A stretch of DNA of 64,000 nucleotides from Megasphaera sp. AM44-1BH (GTDB lineage: Bacteria > Bacillota > Negativicutes > Veillonellales > Megasphaeraceae). Every line of letters begins with the position of its first letter. The stretch's first letter is position 1. The notes under the pieces were generated by a model. That model was given only the letters and a program-made list of their open reading frames with translations. It had not been told where the DNA came from and searched no databases. Shown in pieces: positions 42,926-52,618 of this stretch. The stretch lies in the NCBI RefSeq assembly GCF_003467125.1, contig NZ_QSFA01000001.1, positions 124,001-188,000 on the forward strand, read 5' to 3'. The position numbers and the translations under genes are program-made.

Positions 42926-45037
42926 TCAAAGCAGATGGCTTCCTGTCTGGTAGACAATGAAAGTCAGTACCCAGGCTACGGCAATCTGGAATACGACAGA
43001 AAGTGCCGTCCATTTCCAGCTGTGCGATTCCGCATGGATCGTAGCAATCGTCGCGGCGCAGGGAATATAGAGCAGGGAAAACAGCATCATGCAGTATGCG
43101 TTGAGTTCTGTAAATCCCATCTGCCCCATGCTGGCTGCCAGATTAGCCAGTGCAGCCGTAGAATTGATATTGACCCCGTCGAAGAGTACGGCAAAACTGG
43201 AAACGACGACTTCCTTGGCTGAAATACCGGCAAGAAGGGCCAGGGAAATCTGCCAGTACCCCAGACCGATAGGTGCAAAAAAGGGTACCAGTCCCCGACC
43301 GAGGATTGCCCCGAAGCTGTCGGCCATGTCTCCATAACCGGAAGGCCCGAAATTGAGGATGAACCACATGAGAATCGAGGCGGCAAAAATAATCGTGCCG
43401 GCACGGCTCAGATAATCCTTGACCTTTTCCTTTACAGATATCAGCACGGTGCGGCTGCTGGGACGTTTGTATTCCGGCAGTTCAATGAGCAGGGCATTAT
43501 CTGTTTCCTGCCGGTGGAACAGATTCAGCAGCAACAGACAGACAAGCGCTACCACAATGCCGATAAGATACATCGAATAAGCGACTACCATGGCGTGTTC
43601 CGGGAAGAACATGCCGGAAAATAAAATATAAATAGGAAGACGGGCACTGCAGGACATGAACGGCGTCACCAGCATCGTGCGATAGCGGTCGGTCTTATTT
43701 TCCAGTGCCCGTGATGCCATGATAGCCGGCACACTGCAGCCGAATCCCAGAATCATGGGAATAAACGCACGGCCTGAAAGCCCCAGATGATTCATGATGT
43801 CATTCATGATGAACGCTACCCGCGACATATATCCGCTATCTTCAAGGACTGCCAGGGTAACGAACAAAATACAGATATTAGGCAGAAATGTCAGGATGCC
43901 GCCCACACCGGCAATGATACCGTCACATACAAGAGAGATGAGCATCTCATCTGCCCCGAGAGACGACAGTCCGTCCGTCGCATAGGCCGACAATACATCA
44001 ATAGCCGACTCGAAATAATCCCGCAGCATATCTCCGATAAAAAAGGTAAGGAAAAAGACGACGCCCATGACGAGGAGAAAAATAGGGATACTGAGCCAGC
44101 GGTTTGTCAGGATGTGGTCAGCATAATCCGTCGCGGCTGCCCGTTTTGCCTGATTGACGACAACTTCCTGGATGATTTCTTCAATAAAACTGTATTTCTG
44201 ATTAATGATATCCGTTTCGTAGCTGCGGTCTACGACCCGTTCCATTCCCTCAAGAGGGAATTTTTTTGTAATTTCCGGATCCTGTTCCAGCAGTTTCAGT
44301 GCATGCCAGCGGTAATTAAACAGGTCCGGATACGTTTTTTTCAGCATGTTCTGCAGCTGGTCGATTTTATCTTCCAGTTCATCACTATAGACCATGGCAA
44401 AATCCTGATGATGGTTGTGTCTATGATGTGTCACATCGGAATGATTGTGGATGAGCCGGTCGGGATGCACGTGGTCTTTATGATGGATAGCTGCGTGAAG
44501 CAGGACGCTGAGACCTCTGCGCTTCAACGCGGAAACGGGAATGACCGGTACGCCAAGCATTTCCGGCAGACGGTGCAGGTCGATTTCCATGCCCCGTTTT
44601 TCAACGATATCCATCATGTTCAGGGCCACTACGACAGGCCGTCCCAGTTCGAGAAGCTGTAATGTCAGATACAGATTCCGTTCCAGTGCCGACGCATCGA
44701 CGACATCGATAATGACATCGACGTCATCACTCAGGATAAAGTTCCGCGATACTTGTTCTTCCATGGTATAGGAAGTCAGGCTGTACGTTCCGGGCAGATC
44801 GACGAGGTGGATATGGACACCGTGGGAATCAATGGCCCCTTCTACTTTTTCGACGGTGACACCCGGCCAGTTCGCCACTTTCAGATTGGCCCCGGTATAG
44901 GCATTGAACAGTGTCGTCTTCCCACAGTTCGGATTGCCGATGAAAGCGACAGTCATCCCTTCCGTCGGCTCTGCACCGGTGTGTTCCATTCCCTGGGGGA
45001 TATGTTTTTCCCGTTCTTTTTTTTCTAATCCCAGCAT
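42926..45037 (-). CDS. feoB: Ferrous iron transporter FeoB with His-rich insert
   Basis: The 703-residue protein has an N-terminal G domain (G-N-P-N-C-G-K-T-T at 34-42, D-L-P-G-T-Y at 80-85, N-M-M-D at 140-143), a helical GDI region and a permease with paired Gate motifs (G-C-S-V-P-A near 430 and the second half). Between the G domain and GDI (residues 181-210) are 12 His in 30 residues, which could bind Fe(II) or other metal. GGAGC precedes the ATG, 4 bases after feoA. Confidence 0.95.
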   Translation of the reverse strand: MLGLEKKEREKHIPQGMEHTGAEPTEGMTVAFIGNPNCGKTTLFNAYTGANLKVANWPGVTVEKVEGAIDSHGVHIHLVDLPGTYSLTSYTMEEQVSRNFILSDDVDVIIDVVDASALERNLYLTLQLLELGRPVVVALNMMDIVEKRGMEIDLHRLPEMLGVPVIPVSALKRRGLSVLLHAAIHHKDHVHPDRLIHNHSDVTHHRHNHHQDFAMVYSDELEDKIDQLQNMLKKTYPDLFNYRWHALKLLEQDPEITKKFPLEGMERVVDRSYETDIINQKYSFIEEIIQEVVVNQAKRAAATDYADHILTNRWLSIPIFLLVMGVVFFLTFFIGDMLRDYFESAIDVLSAYATDGLSSLGADEMLISLVCDGIIAGVGGILTFLPNICILFVTLAVLEDSGYMSRVAFIMNDIMNHLGLSGRAFIPMILGFGCSVPAIMASRALENKTDRYRTMLVTPFMSCSARLPIYILFSGMFFPEHAMVVAYSMYLIGIVVALVCLLLLNLFHRQETDNALLIELPEYKRPSSRTVLISVKEKVKDYLSRAGTIIFAASILMWFILNFGPSGYGDMADSFGAILGRGLVPFFAPIGLGYWQISLALLAGISAKEVVVSSFAVLFDGVNINSTAALANLAASMGQMGFTELNAYCMMLFSLLYIPCAATIATIHAESHSWKWTALSVVFQIAVAWVLTFIVYQTGSHLL

Positions 45038-45041
45038 AGTG

Positions 45042-45260
45042 TCAGCTCCTTACTACAATGCGGGACGAAATGCCCCTTCCAATAGCCAGACGAGTATTGC
45101 GCACCTTGATGATCATGGTACCGCCGTTTTTATTATTCAGGACATCGACGGGTGTACTGGCTATCATGCCCAGCGCCTGCAAACGCTTTTCGATTCTCGG
45201 TGCCAGGTCCAGCTTTTCTACAATATAGGTGTGTCCTGCCACTCCCTGATCTAATGTCAT
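45042..45260 (-). CDS. feoA: FeoA iron-transport accessory protein
   Basis: The 72-residue SH3-like FeoA domain has K-R-L-Q-A-L-G-M-I near the middle and R-N-T-R-L-A-I-G-R-G-I-S at the C-terminus. It partners FeoB, encoded 4 bases downstream. Confidence 0.92.
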   Translation of the reverse strand: MTLDQGVAGHTYIVEKLDLAPRIEKRLQALGMIASTPVDVLNNKNGGTMIIKVRNTRLAIGRGISSRIVVRS

Positions 45261-45275
45261 ACTACTATTTCCCCC

Positions 45276-45827
45276 TTACCGGGACCGTTCCGGGCCATAC
45301 GCATTGTCGCCTTCTGTACCCCGTACGGTAAAAAAGGCCAGAAAACAAACGGCTGTAATAGATTGGACAGCTGTCCCGACTGTATCGAGAGCCAGAATAG
45401 GAGCCACATAACTGCCTAAATAACAAAGATAGGGAATGATGAACAGGGCTCCCCCTTTATTCATATCATGGCAGCGGCGCCATCCCAGGGACAGCTGGGA
45501 CCAGACTGTCGGAATCGTCAGTACGATGAGCAGGATGCCAAATCCCCAGGCAAAATCACTGCGATGGATGATAATAGATTCTACAATCTTACTGTAAAGA
45601 ATGAATGTAAACATAAACTGGGCCACAATAAGCAGCAGCGTCCGCATGATGAAAGGGCGGCGGGCAATACGTCCGTGAAAGGCAAAATATTTTTCCTTCA
45701 GCTCTTTCCCATTGCGGAATCCCAGAATGCTGTCTTCCGACCCCATGCCAACAGGCATTTCCAGTCCTTTATGGATGCGTGCCGACTGGCGGGACCGCTT
45801 TTCTAATTTTAATTTCTTGCGGGACAT
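45276..45827 (-). CDS. DUF805-family membrane protein
   Basis: The 183-residue protein has a basic N-terminus and the DUF805 signature Y-F-A-F-H-G-R-I-A-R-R-P-F, then four hydrophobic segments and G-W-R-R-C-H-D-M-N-K-G-G. The function of the family is unknown. It lies 15 bases before feoA and may be its operon partner. AGGAGG precedes the ATG. Confidence 0.88.
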   Translation of the reverse strand: MSRKKLKLEKRSRQSARIHKGLEMPVGMGSEDSILGFRNGKELKEKYFAFHGRIARRPFIMRTLLLIVAQFMFTFILYSKIVESIIIHRSDFAWGFGILLIVLTIPTVWSQLSLGWRRCHDMNKGGALFIIPYLCYLGSYVAPILALDTVGTAVQSITAVCFLAFFTVRGTEGDNAYGPERSR

Positions 45828-45970
45828 GTGTATACCTCCTGTATAATCCTCTTATACTTCAACTGATCATAGCTGTTTTCCTCTAAATGGTATCATATTC
45901 TGTGCCTGCACTCAAATATTTTCCACAAATATATGTTATAATATAGCAACAACGCGAAAGGAGAACCTCT

Positions 45971-46438
45971 ATGGACAATCATATGATAACAAATTTAACC
46001 GGTTCTGATGGCTACTTCACTTTTAATTTTTTCTGTGAATCCATTGTCTCTTCCCTTCATACGGTCCTGCATCTCATGGAAGAAGAACAGATACCGGCGC
46101 CGGAAAAACTGTCAAAGCTGCCTGAACTGCTCGCAAAGACGGGGGAAGACCTTACCCAGGGATATGAAAAGCAGGAAATAGACATGGACCTGCTCAAGGA
46201 CAATATCCTCGATTTTTATGATGCCGCCTTTGCCGCAAATGATGAACTGGCACCGCTCATCCTGAAAGGCAGCGATCATCTGCGCTATTACTACTACGTC
46301 TATGCCCAGGGGGTCAATATCATGCTGCGCACTCTTCTGGAAAATATCATCCGCGATATTCCTGAAAGCATAGATCCCCGTCCGTATATTACGGATATTA
46401 TGACTGATTTTACGAAACAGCTGGCAAATCACCCGTAA
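45971..46438 (+). CDS. Hypothetical cytosolic helical protein
   Basis: The 155-residue protein has no signal or membrane segment and is Glu/Leu-rich and probably all-helical. AAAGGAG precedes the ATG; a TATAAT lies at 45937-45942. I recognise no family. It stands alone on the plus strand between two minus-strand units. Confidence 0.7.
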   Translation: MDNHMITNLTGSDGYFTFNFFCESIVSSLHTVLHLMEEEQIPAPEKLSKLPELLAKTGEDLTQGYEKQEIDMDLLKDNILDFYDAAFAANDELAPLILKGSDHLRYYYYVYAQGVNIMLRTLLENIIRDIPESIDPRPYITDIMTDFTKQLANHP

Positions 46439-46440
46439 AA

Positions 46441-46481
46441 AAATACCGGATTCATCCCTAGAAAGGACGGATCCGGTATTT
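46441..46481. terminator. Convergent-gene terminator
   Basis: An 11-bp stem (AAATACCGGAT / ATCCGGTATTT) directly after the stop of the hypothetical gene, with A-run before and T-run after it, can work in both directions (uppP converges). Confidence 0.85.
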
Positions 46482-46495
46482 GTCATCTCTATTTA

Positions 46496-47326
46496 TCAGT
46501 TCAGCACAAAGAAATGAAGGAAGGACACCAGTGCTACGACAAAGCGGTAGTATGCAAACGATGCCAGTGTCGATTTATTCAGGAATTTCAGGAACCACAG
46601 GACCGATACATATGCCACGATGAAGGCTGTCACAAAGCCGATGGCAATCATAATCAGGTCATTACTGCTAAGATAGGACAAACTCTTCAGTAAATCATAA
46701 AAGCAGGCCACAATCATGACCGGAACAGCGATGATGAACGAAAAATCAGCTGCCGCCTTCCGGCTCATGCCCAGAAACAGGCCGCCGGCAATGGTCGAAC
46801 CAGAACGGGAAAAGCCCGGCCAGAGGGCCAGCATCTGAAATGCCCCGACAAGGAAGGCCTGGACAATGGTCATCTTTTCCACATCCTTGCATCGCACCTG
46901 CATATGAGCTTTTTCTGCAGCCAGCATGAACAGACCGCCGATAATAAGGCCGATGATGACCGTTCCTGCCGAAAAAAGGTACGTCTTGATGGCATGATGG
47001 GCCAGGTAGCCGATTCCCATAACGGGGACAATGCCGGCCGCTACGTGAGCCAGCGTCAGTCCTGTATCGGTACGGAACCAGTTTTCCCGGCGGAATAAAT
47101 TCCAGCAGCGATACTGGTACAGCATACGGATAAACTTTTCCTTGTAGATAATGAGCACAGAAAGAATGGCGCCGAGCTGGATAAAGACTTCAAAGACACT
47201 GGCCCTCGGTCCGTCAAATCCCAGCCAGTCACCGACGAGAATCATATGTCCCGTAGAAGATACGGGCAGATATTCTGTAAAGCCTTCGACAATACCGAGT
47301 ATGACGGCAATCATATAATCGTTCAT
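46496..47326 (-). CDS. uppP: Undecaprenyl-diphosphatase UppP (BacA)
   Basis: The 276-residue membrane phosphatase recycles undecaprenyl diphosphate for cell-wall synthesis. It has E-G-F-T-E-Y-L-P-V-S-S-T-G-H near 13-26 and the second motif G-F-S-R-S-G-S-T-I near 163-171. The ATG at 47324-47326 with AAGGAG upstream is preferred over an earlier one 15 codons upstream. Confidence 0.95.
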   Translation of the reverse strand: MNDYMIAVILGIVEGFTEYLPVSSTGHMILVGDWLGFDGPRASVFEVFIQLGAILSVLIIYKEKFIRMLYQYRCWNLFRRENWFRTDTGLTLAHVAAGIVPVMGIGYLAHHAIKTYLFSAGTVIIGLIIGGLFMLAAEKAHMQVRCKDVEKMTIVQAFLVGAFQMLALWPGFSRSGSTIAGGLFLGMSRKAAADFSFIIAVPVMIVACFYDLLKSLSYLSSNDLIMIAIGFVTAFIVAYVSVLWFLKFLNKSTLASFAYYRFVVALVSFLHFFVLN

Positions 47327-47474
47327 TGATATAACTCCTTTGTCATAAATCCATGAGTGGTCAGAAAACAAAACCTTTCACACGCATAGAAGAAATTATA
47401 TCACACACCCTTAAAGAAAGATAGAGAAATCCTTAAACATCTCCTAAACAAAAAGGCTTCCTCATAAACATAAG

Positions 47475-47529
47475 AGGAGCTGCAACAAAACGAACTGGTT
47501 TCATTCTGTTGCAGCTCCTGCTGCCTTAT
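47475..47529. repeat. Long inverted repeat
   Basis: AGGAGCTGCAACA pairs perfectly (13 bp) with TGTTGCAGCTCCT across a 29-base loop. On the minus strand it lies past the BrxF-like gene but is followed only by a distant T-run (CCTTTTT). It may be a terminator or a transcript-end stem. Confidence 0.55.
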
Positions 47530-47600
47530 GCTCATATACGGAGTTACGGCATAATGATTTTACTCCATGTAAACACGGACGGATATTCTACCGTTTCTCT

Positions 47601-48065
47601 TTAATCAAGACTCATGACGTGATTCGGGTCTTCAATCGTAAACTTAGCGTACTTCGGATCACCTTTGTGTTCGAAATACAGCGTGTTTCCTTCAAGATGA
47701 CCGCGCCAGCTGACGATAATCGGGCATTCACGGCTCAATTTTTTCAGCATTTCAATAGGATTCAGATTTAAAATCGGCGCAAACAAGAACCCGACATTAT
47801 CGATCATCACAACACGGGCATTTAATCTGTGGATGGCTTCGGAAATAAGGGAAATCGCTTTTTCCGGCCGGTCTGCACGGGGGATTTCAAGAAATTCATC
47901 ATCAAAAAGGTCTTTGGCTTCGCAAATCTTCCAGCCGTCCTGGAAGGTCAGTTCACGAATCAGTTTGCTCTTGCCTGAACCGGGTCCACCGATAATGATG
48001 AGAAGTTTTTCTTCTTCCTGTGCAATGTACTTCCACCGTTTCAAAACATCTGCATCTGTAACCAT
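47601..48065 (-). CDS. BrxF-like P-loop protein (orphan)
   Basis: The 154-residue protein has Walker A G-G-P-G-S-G-K-S at about 26-33, a hydrophobic Walker B-like V-V-M-I-D-N, and a C-terminal V-S-W-R-G-H-L-E-G-N-T-L-Y-F-E-H-K-G-D-P-K-Y-like stretch that resembles the small BrxF proteins of type-3 BREX defence. No other BREX gene is in the window. AAGGTGA fixes the ATG at 48063-48065. It stands alone between terminators; family call is from memory of the BrxF pattern. Confidence 0.65.
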   Translation of the reverse strand: MVTDADVLKRWKYIAQEEEKLLIIIGGPGSGKSKLIRELTFQDGWKICEAKDLFDDEFLEIPRADRPEKAISLISEAIHRLNARVVMIDNVGFLFAPILNLNPIEMLKKLSRECPIIVSWRGHLEGNTLYFEHKGDPKYAKFTIEDPNHVMSLD

Positions 48066-48188
48066 GGATATCACCTTCATCTGCAATTATTATTTATATT
48101 TATTATACTGGATGCAGGCCATGTAAGTAAAGCATTTTTCCTATTTATTTTATTAAGTTTAGAAATGGCCTGTAACATGAAGTGTTTT

Positions 48189-49427
48189 CTACTTCAGGCC
48201 ATAGCGTTCCATGGGATCCTGGATGTTTTTGATGGGCTCACTGATGAGCAGAACATCATCTACGTAATCCGTCTGGTGTTTGCTGATAAAAACGAGAGAA
48301 ACGCCTTTCTGGAACGGACTATCATAATAATAGGCATCGACAAAATTTTCCCCCGCCGGTCCCCGTTCTATGCGGCTGGGCTCGCCATAGAGAGAAAATA
48401 TAGTCGAAAGACGGTATCCCAGTGTAGCCCCGCGGCCAGTATAACTGCTGTTTGTAAGGAGGAATACTTTTTTCACCGTATTGTGCCGGTCTACCTCGAC
48501 GCCATACGTGCCGTATAACCAGAATTTATCCCCGCTGCGTTTGACCAGATTGGTCCACATGTTATATTTATTGGCTATAAATGGTTCATTGACGCCATAT
48601 CCTACAAGGGTAAAATCCCTCGGAGTCCAGCCGCCAATCGTTTCTAAAGGGCGCCCTTCAATATAAGGCGGGCGTGGTGGCAGCAGCGCCACACGGGCCA
48701 CTTTGCGCTCCCCGATGGCAAATACCAGGACATGATCCCTGCCCGGGTTTTCATACACGAAATAATATACGTTAGCATCGGCATCACGCAGCACCTGCAG
48801 GGGACGCCCGTATTTGCGGACCAGAAGCTCTGCCGGATGACCCAGATGAATTCCCGGTCCGATATAGACATCAGGCCCCATGGCCAGGGTAACGGAATCG
48901 ACACCGGGATGGACTGCTTTCCGGCCTGTGGTCGCTTCTTTCAAAATCTGCGGCGTATCATTGCGCAGGCGGATCGTCATGTCCAGATCCTTACGGTTAT
49001 ATTTCAGTTCCGTATAATGGGCACTCTGGGCATACTTTGTAGGGCTGCCAAAAATACGTTTCACTTTTTGCAGAGAATCGCCGGCATGGAGGCCGTTAAA
49101 GGTAAAATCGGCTTCACTGAGGGGCCGGTTCTGTGTAACCTCATCCACTACCAGTATATCATGGTTCCCATCAGACTCCCCGGCCGTCCCCTGCTGGTCT
49201 GATATCCGGCCTGAAGGCTGCTCTCTGCGGTCTGTCTGTTTCTTCTGGCTCTGTTCTTTGTTTTTCAGCGGTTCTGCCTGCTGTACCGACGCTGCATCAG
49301 GAACGAATAAGGGGGCCTCTCCTGACAGGGATACTTCCCGTACCGGCACATCTGCCAGGGCTGGTGATGATACGGCCAGTCCCAGACACAGAACGGCCGT
49401 CAGGACACGCAACGAGTATTTCATCAT
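48189..49427 (-). CDS. Secreted protein of unknown function
   Basis: From the ATG at 49427 (GGAGGGAGC upstream) the protein is 412 residues with a signal peptide (hydrophobic 6-22, A-L-A-D cleavage). A Gln/Lys/Glu-rich linker follows (about 45-85). The rest contains two similar segments with L-G-H/G-Y-x-L-x-x-I-x-x-x-Y-G-x-P-x (near 205 and 350) that look like repeated beta/alpha units seen in periplasmic SmpA/BamE-like proteins. The family is not recognised. Confidence 0.75.
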   Translation of the reverse strand: MMKYSLRVLTAVLCLGLAVSSPALADVPVREVSLSGEAPLFVPDAASVQQAEPLKNKEQSQKKQTDRREQPSGRISDQQGTAGESDGNHDILVVDEVTQNRPLSEADFTFNGLHAGDSLQKVKRIFGSPTKYAQSAHYTELKYNRKDLDMTIRLRNDTPQILKEATTGRKAVHPGVDSVTLAMGPDVYIGPGIHLGHPAELLVRKYGRPLQVLRDADANVYYFVYENPGRDHVLVFAIGERKVARVALLPPRPPYIEGRPLETIGGWTPRDFTLVGYGVNEPFIANKYNMWTNLVKRSGDKFWLYGTYGVEVDRHNTVKKVFLLTNSSYTGRGATLGYRLSTIFSLYGEPSRIERGPAGENFVDAYYYDSPFQKGVSLVFISKHQTDYVDDVLLISEPIKNIQDPMERYGLK

Positions 49428-49456
49428 GCTCCCTCCTTTCAAAACGGGAGATAGTA

Positions 49457-49491
49457 AAAACACCCTTCGATATAAGTTCAAAGGGTGTTTT
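49457..49491 (-). terminator. Terminator of the lysS operon
   Basis: AAAACACCCTT / AAGGGTGTTTT, 11 bp, with a 13-base loop, a few bases after the lysS stop. Confidence 0.85.
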
Positions 49492-49496
49492 CAGAA

Positions 49497-51002
49497 TTAT
49501 TTCTGTTCCGGACGGCTCAGGGGGAACAAGAGGACATCGCGGATAGAAGGACTGTTCGTCAGGAACATGACGAGACGGTCAATCCCGATACCCAGACCAC
49601 CTGTCGGCGGCAGACCATATTCCAGAGCCCGGCAGTAATCTTCATCCATCTGATGAGCTTCATCATCGCCCCGTTCCCGTTCCTTCATCTGTTCGATGAA
49701 GCGGTTCCGCTGGTCAATAGGATCATTCAATTCAGAAAAGCCATTTGCCAGTTCCCGGCCATAAATAAACCCTTCAAAGCGGTATGTCAGGAGCGGGTTT
49801 TCGCGGTCCTGTTTTGTCAGAGGAGAAATTTCCAGCGGATGACCGGTAATAATTGTCGGCTGAATCAGGTTTTCTTCTACAAATGCTTCGAAGAAGGCGT
49901 TGATAATTTTGCCGACACCATCATACTGGCCGTATTCGACGTGATGTTCATCGGCCATCTTACGGGCCGTTTCGATATCTGTAACTCCTTCAAAATCAGC
50001 ACCACTGTATTTCTTGACGGCTTCAATCATGGTCATACGGTCCCAGGGAGGAGTCAGATCGATTTCTTTATCAATATACGTCAGTTTCATCGTACCATAG
50101 AGCATCTGTGCCAGTTTGGAAACCATATCTTCCGTAATGAAGATGACATCTTCCAGGTCACCATAGGCCTGATACAGTTCGACAGTCGTGAATTCCGGAT
50201 TGTGACGGGTATCGATTCCTTCATTGCGGAAGCAGCGGTTCATTTCATATACCCGTTCCAGGCCGCCGACGAGGAGCCGTTTCAGGTGCAGTTCCGGAGC
50301 AATGCGCAGGTAAATATCCATATCGAGCGCGTTATGATGCGTCTTGAACGGACGGGCTGCCGCACCGCCGGCAATGGTATGCAGCATCGGCGTTTCGACT
50401 TCCAGGAAATGACGGTCGTCGAGATACTTGCGGATTCCCTTTATAATTTTGGACCGTTTGATGAATGTGTCCTTGACTTCCGGATTGACAATCAGGTCCA
50501 GATAGCGCTGACGGTACCGCGTTTCTTTATCGGTCAGGCCATGGAATTTTTCCGGCAGCGGCCGCAGGGATTTGGAAAGGAGTGTCCATTTTTCGACACG
50601 GATCGTCGTTTCCCCTGTATGAGTCGTAAAGACAGGGCCTTCTACACCGACAATGTCCCCGATGTCCAGCAATTTGAACAAATCATATGATTGTTCTCCC
50701 AGAACGTCTTTGCGGAAATAGAGCTGGATTTCACCGGTAATGTCGCGAAGCACGCAGAAAGCGGTCTTGCCATGGCGGCGGATCGCCATCAGGCGTCCGG
50801 CAACACTGACAAAGGTCTGATCTTTTTCCAGCTGTTCTGCCTGGTCTTTCACATCCTGGGCATGATGATCCCAGTTATATTTCTGTCCGAAGGGATAAAT
50901 GCCTGCATCGATAAACTGCTGCATTTTTTCACGGCGGACCTTCATCTGGTCATTTAACTTTTCTTCTTCCACAGGTGCTGTATTCTGTTTCGTATCAGCC
51001 AT
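49497..51002 (-). CDS. lysS: Lysyl-tRNA synthetase (class II)
   Basis: The 501-residue synthetase has an OB-fold anticodon-binding domain (about 60-170) and the class II core: motif 1 near 195-210, motif 2 F-R-N-E-G-I-D-T-R-H-N-P-E-F-T near 260-274, motif 3 G-L-G-I-G-I-D-R-L-V-M near 470-480. It follows greA by 24 bases, a common pairing. Confidence 0.97.
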   Translation of the reverse strand: MADTKQNTAPVEEEKLNDQMKVRREKMQQFIDAGIYPFGQKYNWDHHAQDVKDQAEQLEKDQTFVSVAGRLMAIRRHGKTAFCVLRDITGEIQLYFRKDVLGEQSYDLFKLLDIGDIVGVEGPVFTTHTGETTIRVEKWTLLSKSLRPLPEKFHGLTDKETRYRQRYLDLIVNPEVKDTFIKRSKIIKGIRKYLDDRHFLEVETPMLHTIAGGAAARPFKTHHNALDMDIYLRIAPELHLKRLLVGGLERVYEMNRCFRNEGIDTRHNPEFTTVELYQAYGDLEDVIFITEDMVSKLAQMLYGTMKLTYIDKEIDLTPPWDRMTMIEAVKKYSGADFEGVTDIETARKMADEHHVEYGQYDGVGKIINAFFEAFVEENLIQPTIITGHPLEISPLTKQDRENPLLTYRFEGFIYGRELANGFSELNDPIDQRNRFIEQMKERERGDDEAHQMDEDYCRALEYGLPPTGGLGIGIDRLVMFLTNSPSIRDVLLFPLSRPEQK

Positions 51003-51026
51003 AATTATTGGTTCCTCCTAAGTTGT

Positions 51027-51515
51027 TTATTCCGCATCGGGTGGTAAAATCCGATATTTTAATTCACCTGCCGGCGCTTTGACGGTAACAACAGCCGGAT
51101 TGGATGCACTGATCCGCTGTCCCAGAATAGCCGAACCTACCGGGGATTCATTGGAAATTCTATTATTGAAAGGATCTGCTTCGGCTGTACCGACTACGGT
51201 ATAATCAAAGCGGTCTCCTGTTTCTACATCTTCCAGGATAACCTTGGAGCCCAGGCGAACTTTAGCGCTGCTGTCATCCGTTTCTTCAATAATTTTTGCT
51301 GTCCGGATTTTTGCTTCCAATTCAGCAATATGCCCTTCTACCAGGGCCTGTTCGTTTTTAGCATCATCATATTCCGAGTTTTCGCTCAAATCGCCCAGTG
51401 CGATAGCTTCCTGGATACGTTTCGATACCTTGATACGGCGGACAGATTTTAATTCATTTAATTCATCTTTTAATTTCTGCAGACCTTCCTGGGTAATCAG
51501 CGTTTCGTTAGCCAT
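51027..51515 (-). CDS. greA: Transcript-cleavage factor GreA
   Basis: The 162-residue factor has an N-terminal coiled coil with acidic tip (L-S-E-N-S-E-Y-D-D-A-K) and a C-terminal FKBP-like domain (S-P-V-G-S-A-I-L-G). It rescues backtracked RNA polymerase. It starts the greA-lysS unit. Confidence 0.97.
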   Translation of the reverse strand: MANETLITQEGLQKLKDELNELKSVRRIKVSKRIQEAIALGDLSENSEYDDAKNEQALVEGHIAELEAKIRTAKIIEETDDSSAKVRLGSKVILEDVETGDRFDYTVVGTAEADPFNNRISNESPVGSAILGQRISASNPAVVTVKAPAGELKYRILPPDAE

Positions 51516-51628
51516 GTTATTACTCCTTTGTATTGGATACTTAATTTACAAACAGATACACAAAAAAGATTCCTGTCTATCTGTTATTTTTACCGTAACT
51601 TTAATTATATGCATATACGCGTCTGGTG

Positions 51629-52618
51629 TCAATGTTCTTCCCGTTCCAGAAGCGTCCGGATCAGGGATTCAAACGCATCGGTACTTTCCGCCCTGTTCAG
51701 TCGTTCCCGTACGGCAGCCGACCCGTACAGGCCCTTCGTATACCAGGCTGCGTGGGAACGCATTTCCCGCAGCGCCGTATAATCGCCCTTATAGGCTCTC
51801 AGAGATTGGAAGTGCTCCAGCATCTGCCGGTATCGTTGTGCCGGGGATGGCGGCGGGAGTATCGTCCCCGTATCCAGATACGCCTGTATCTGAGGGAAAA
51901 TCCAAGGGTTCCCCTGCGCTCCCCTTCCTACCATGATAGCCTGACATCCCGTTTTAGCAAACATCTGCGCCGCCGACGGTCCATCGGTAATATCACCGTT
52001 GCCAATGACGGGGATAGAGACAGCCCGGACGACAGCGGCAATTTTGGCAAGATCCGCCTTTCCGCTGTAAAACTGCTCTCTCGTCCTGCCGTGTACCGTA
52101 ACAGCCGCCGCGCCTGCCGCTTCAGCCCGTTTTGCCAGTTCCGGAGCCGTGAACTCGGTTTCATTCCATCCCGTACGCATCTTGACCGTAACGGGAATGG
52201 ATACGGCCCGGACGACGGCGCGGATGATTGCTTCGGCCCGGGGCAGGTCCCTCATAAGGGCCGACCCTTCGCCATTCGTCACGACTTTTTTCACAGGGCA
52301 TCCCATATTGATATCGACGATATCGGCACCGGCTTCTTCAACAGAAGCTGCTGCCTTTGCCATCGTGTACGGGTCCGCTCCAAAAATCTGCATGGATACA
52401 GGATGTTCTTCCGGTGCTATGCGCAGCATCTCCCGGGTATGTACATTGTTATAAAGCAGCCCCTTGTCACTGACCATTTCCGTACAAACCAAAGCCGCGC
52501 CATAGCGGTGAGCAATGACGCGGTACGGTAAATCACAGACTCCGGCCATAGGAGCCAGTATCAGAGGCGCAGAAAGCCGCACGGTACCGATATGAAACGG
52601 CTTAGCGGTTGCGTTCAT
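51629..52618 (-). CDS. dusB: tRNA-dihydrouridine synthase DusB
   Basis: The 329-residue FMN-dependent TIM-barrel enzyme has L-A-P-M-A-G-V near 21-27, N-M-G-C-P-V-K-K with the catalytic Cys near 98-105, and H-G-R-T-R-E-Q near 170. The start overlaps the coaX stop by 17 bases, so the pair is coupled. Confidence 0.95.
   Translation of the reverse strand: MNATAKPFHIGTVRLSAPLILAPMAGVCDLPYRVIAHRYGAALVCTEMVSDKGLLYNNVHTREMLRIAPEEHPVSMQIFGADPYTMAKAAASVEEAGADIVDINMGCPVKKVVTNGEGSALMRDLPRAEAIIRAVVRAVSIPVTVKMRTGWNETEFTAPELAKRAEAAGAAAVTVHGRTREQFYSGKADLAKIAAVVRAVSIPVIGNGDITDGPSAAQMFAKTGCQAIMVGRGAQGNPWIFPQIQAYLDTGTILPPPSPAQRYRQMLEHFQSLRAYKGDYTALREMRSHAAWYTKGLYGSAAVRERLNRAESTDAFESLIRTLLEREEH

Noticed and set aside
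47601..49427. A BREX defence island around the BrxF-like gene
   Set aside because: Neighbours are uppP, a secreted protein and lysS; no methylase, PglZ, helicase or BrxC gene is present.
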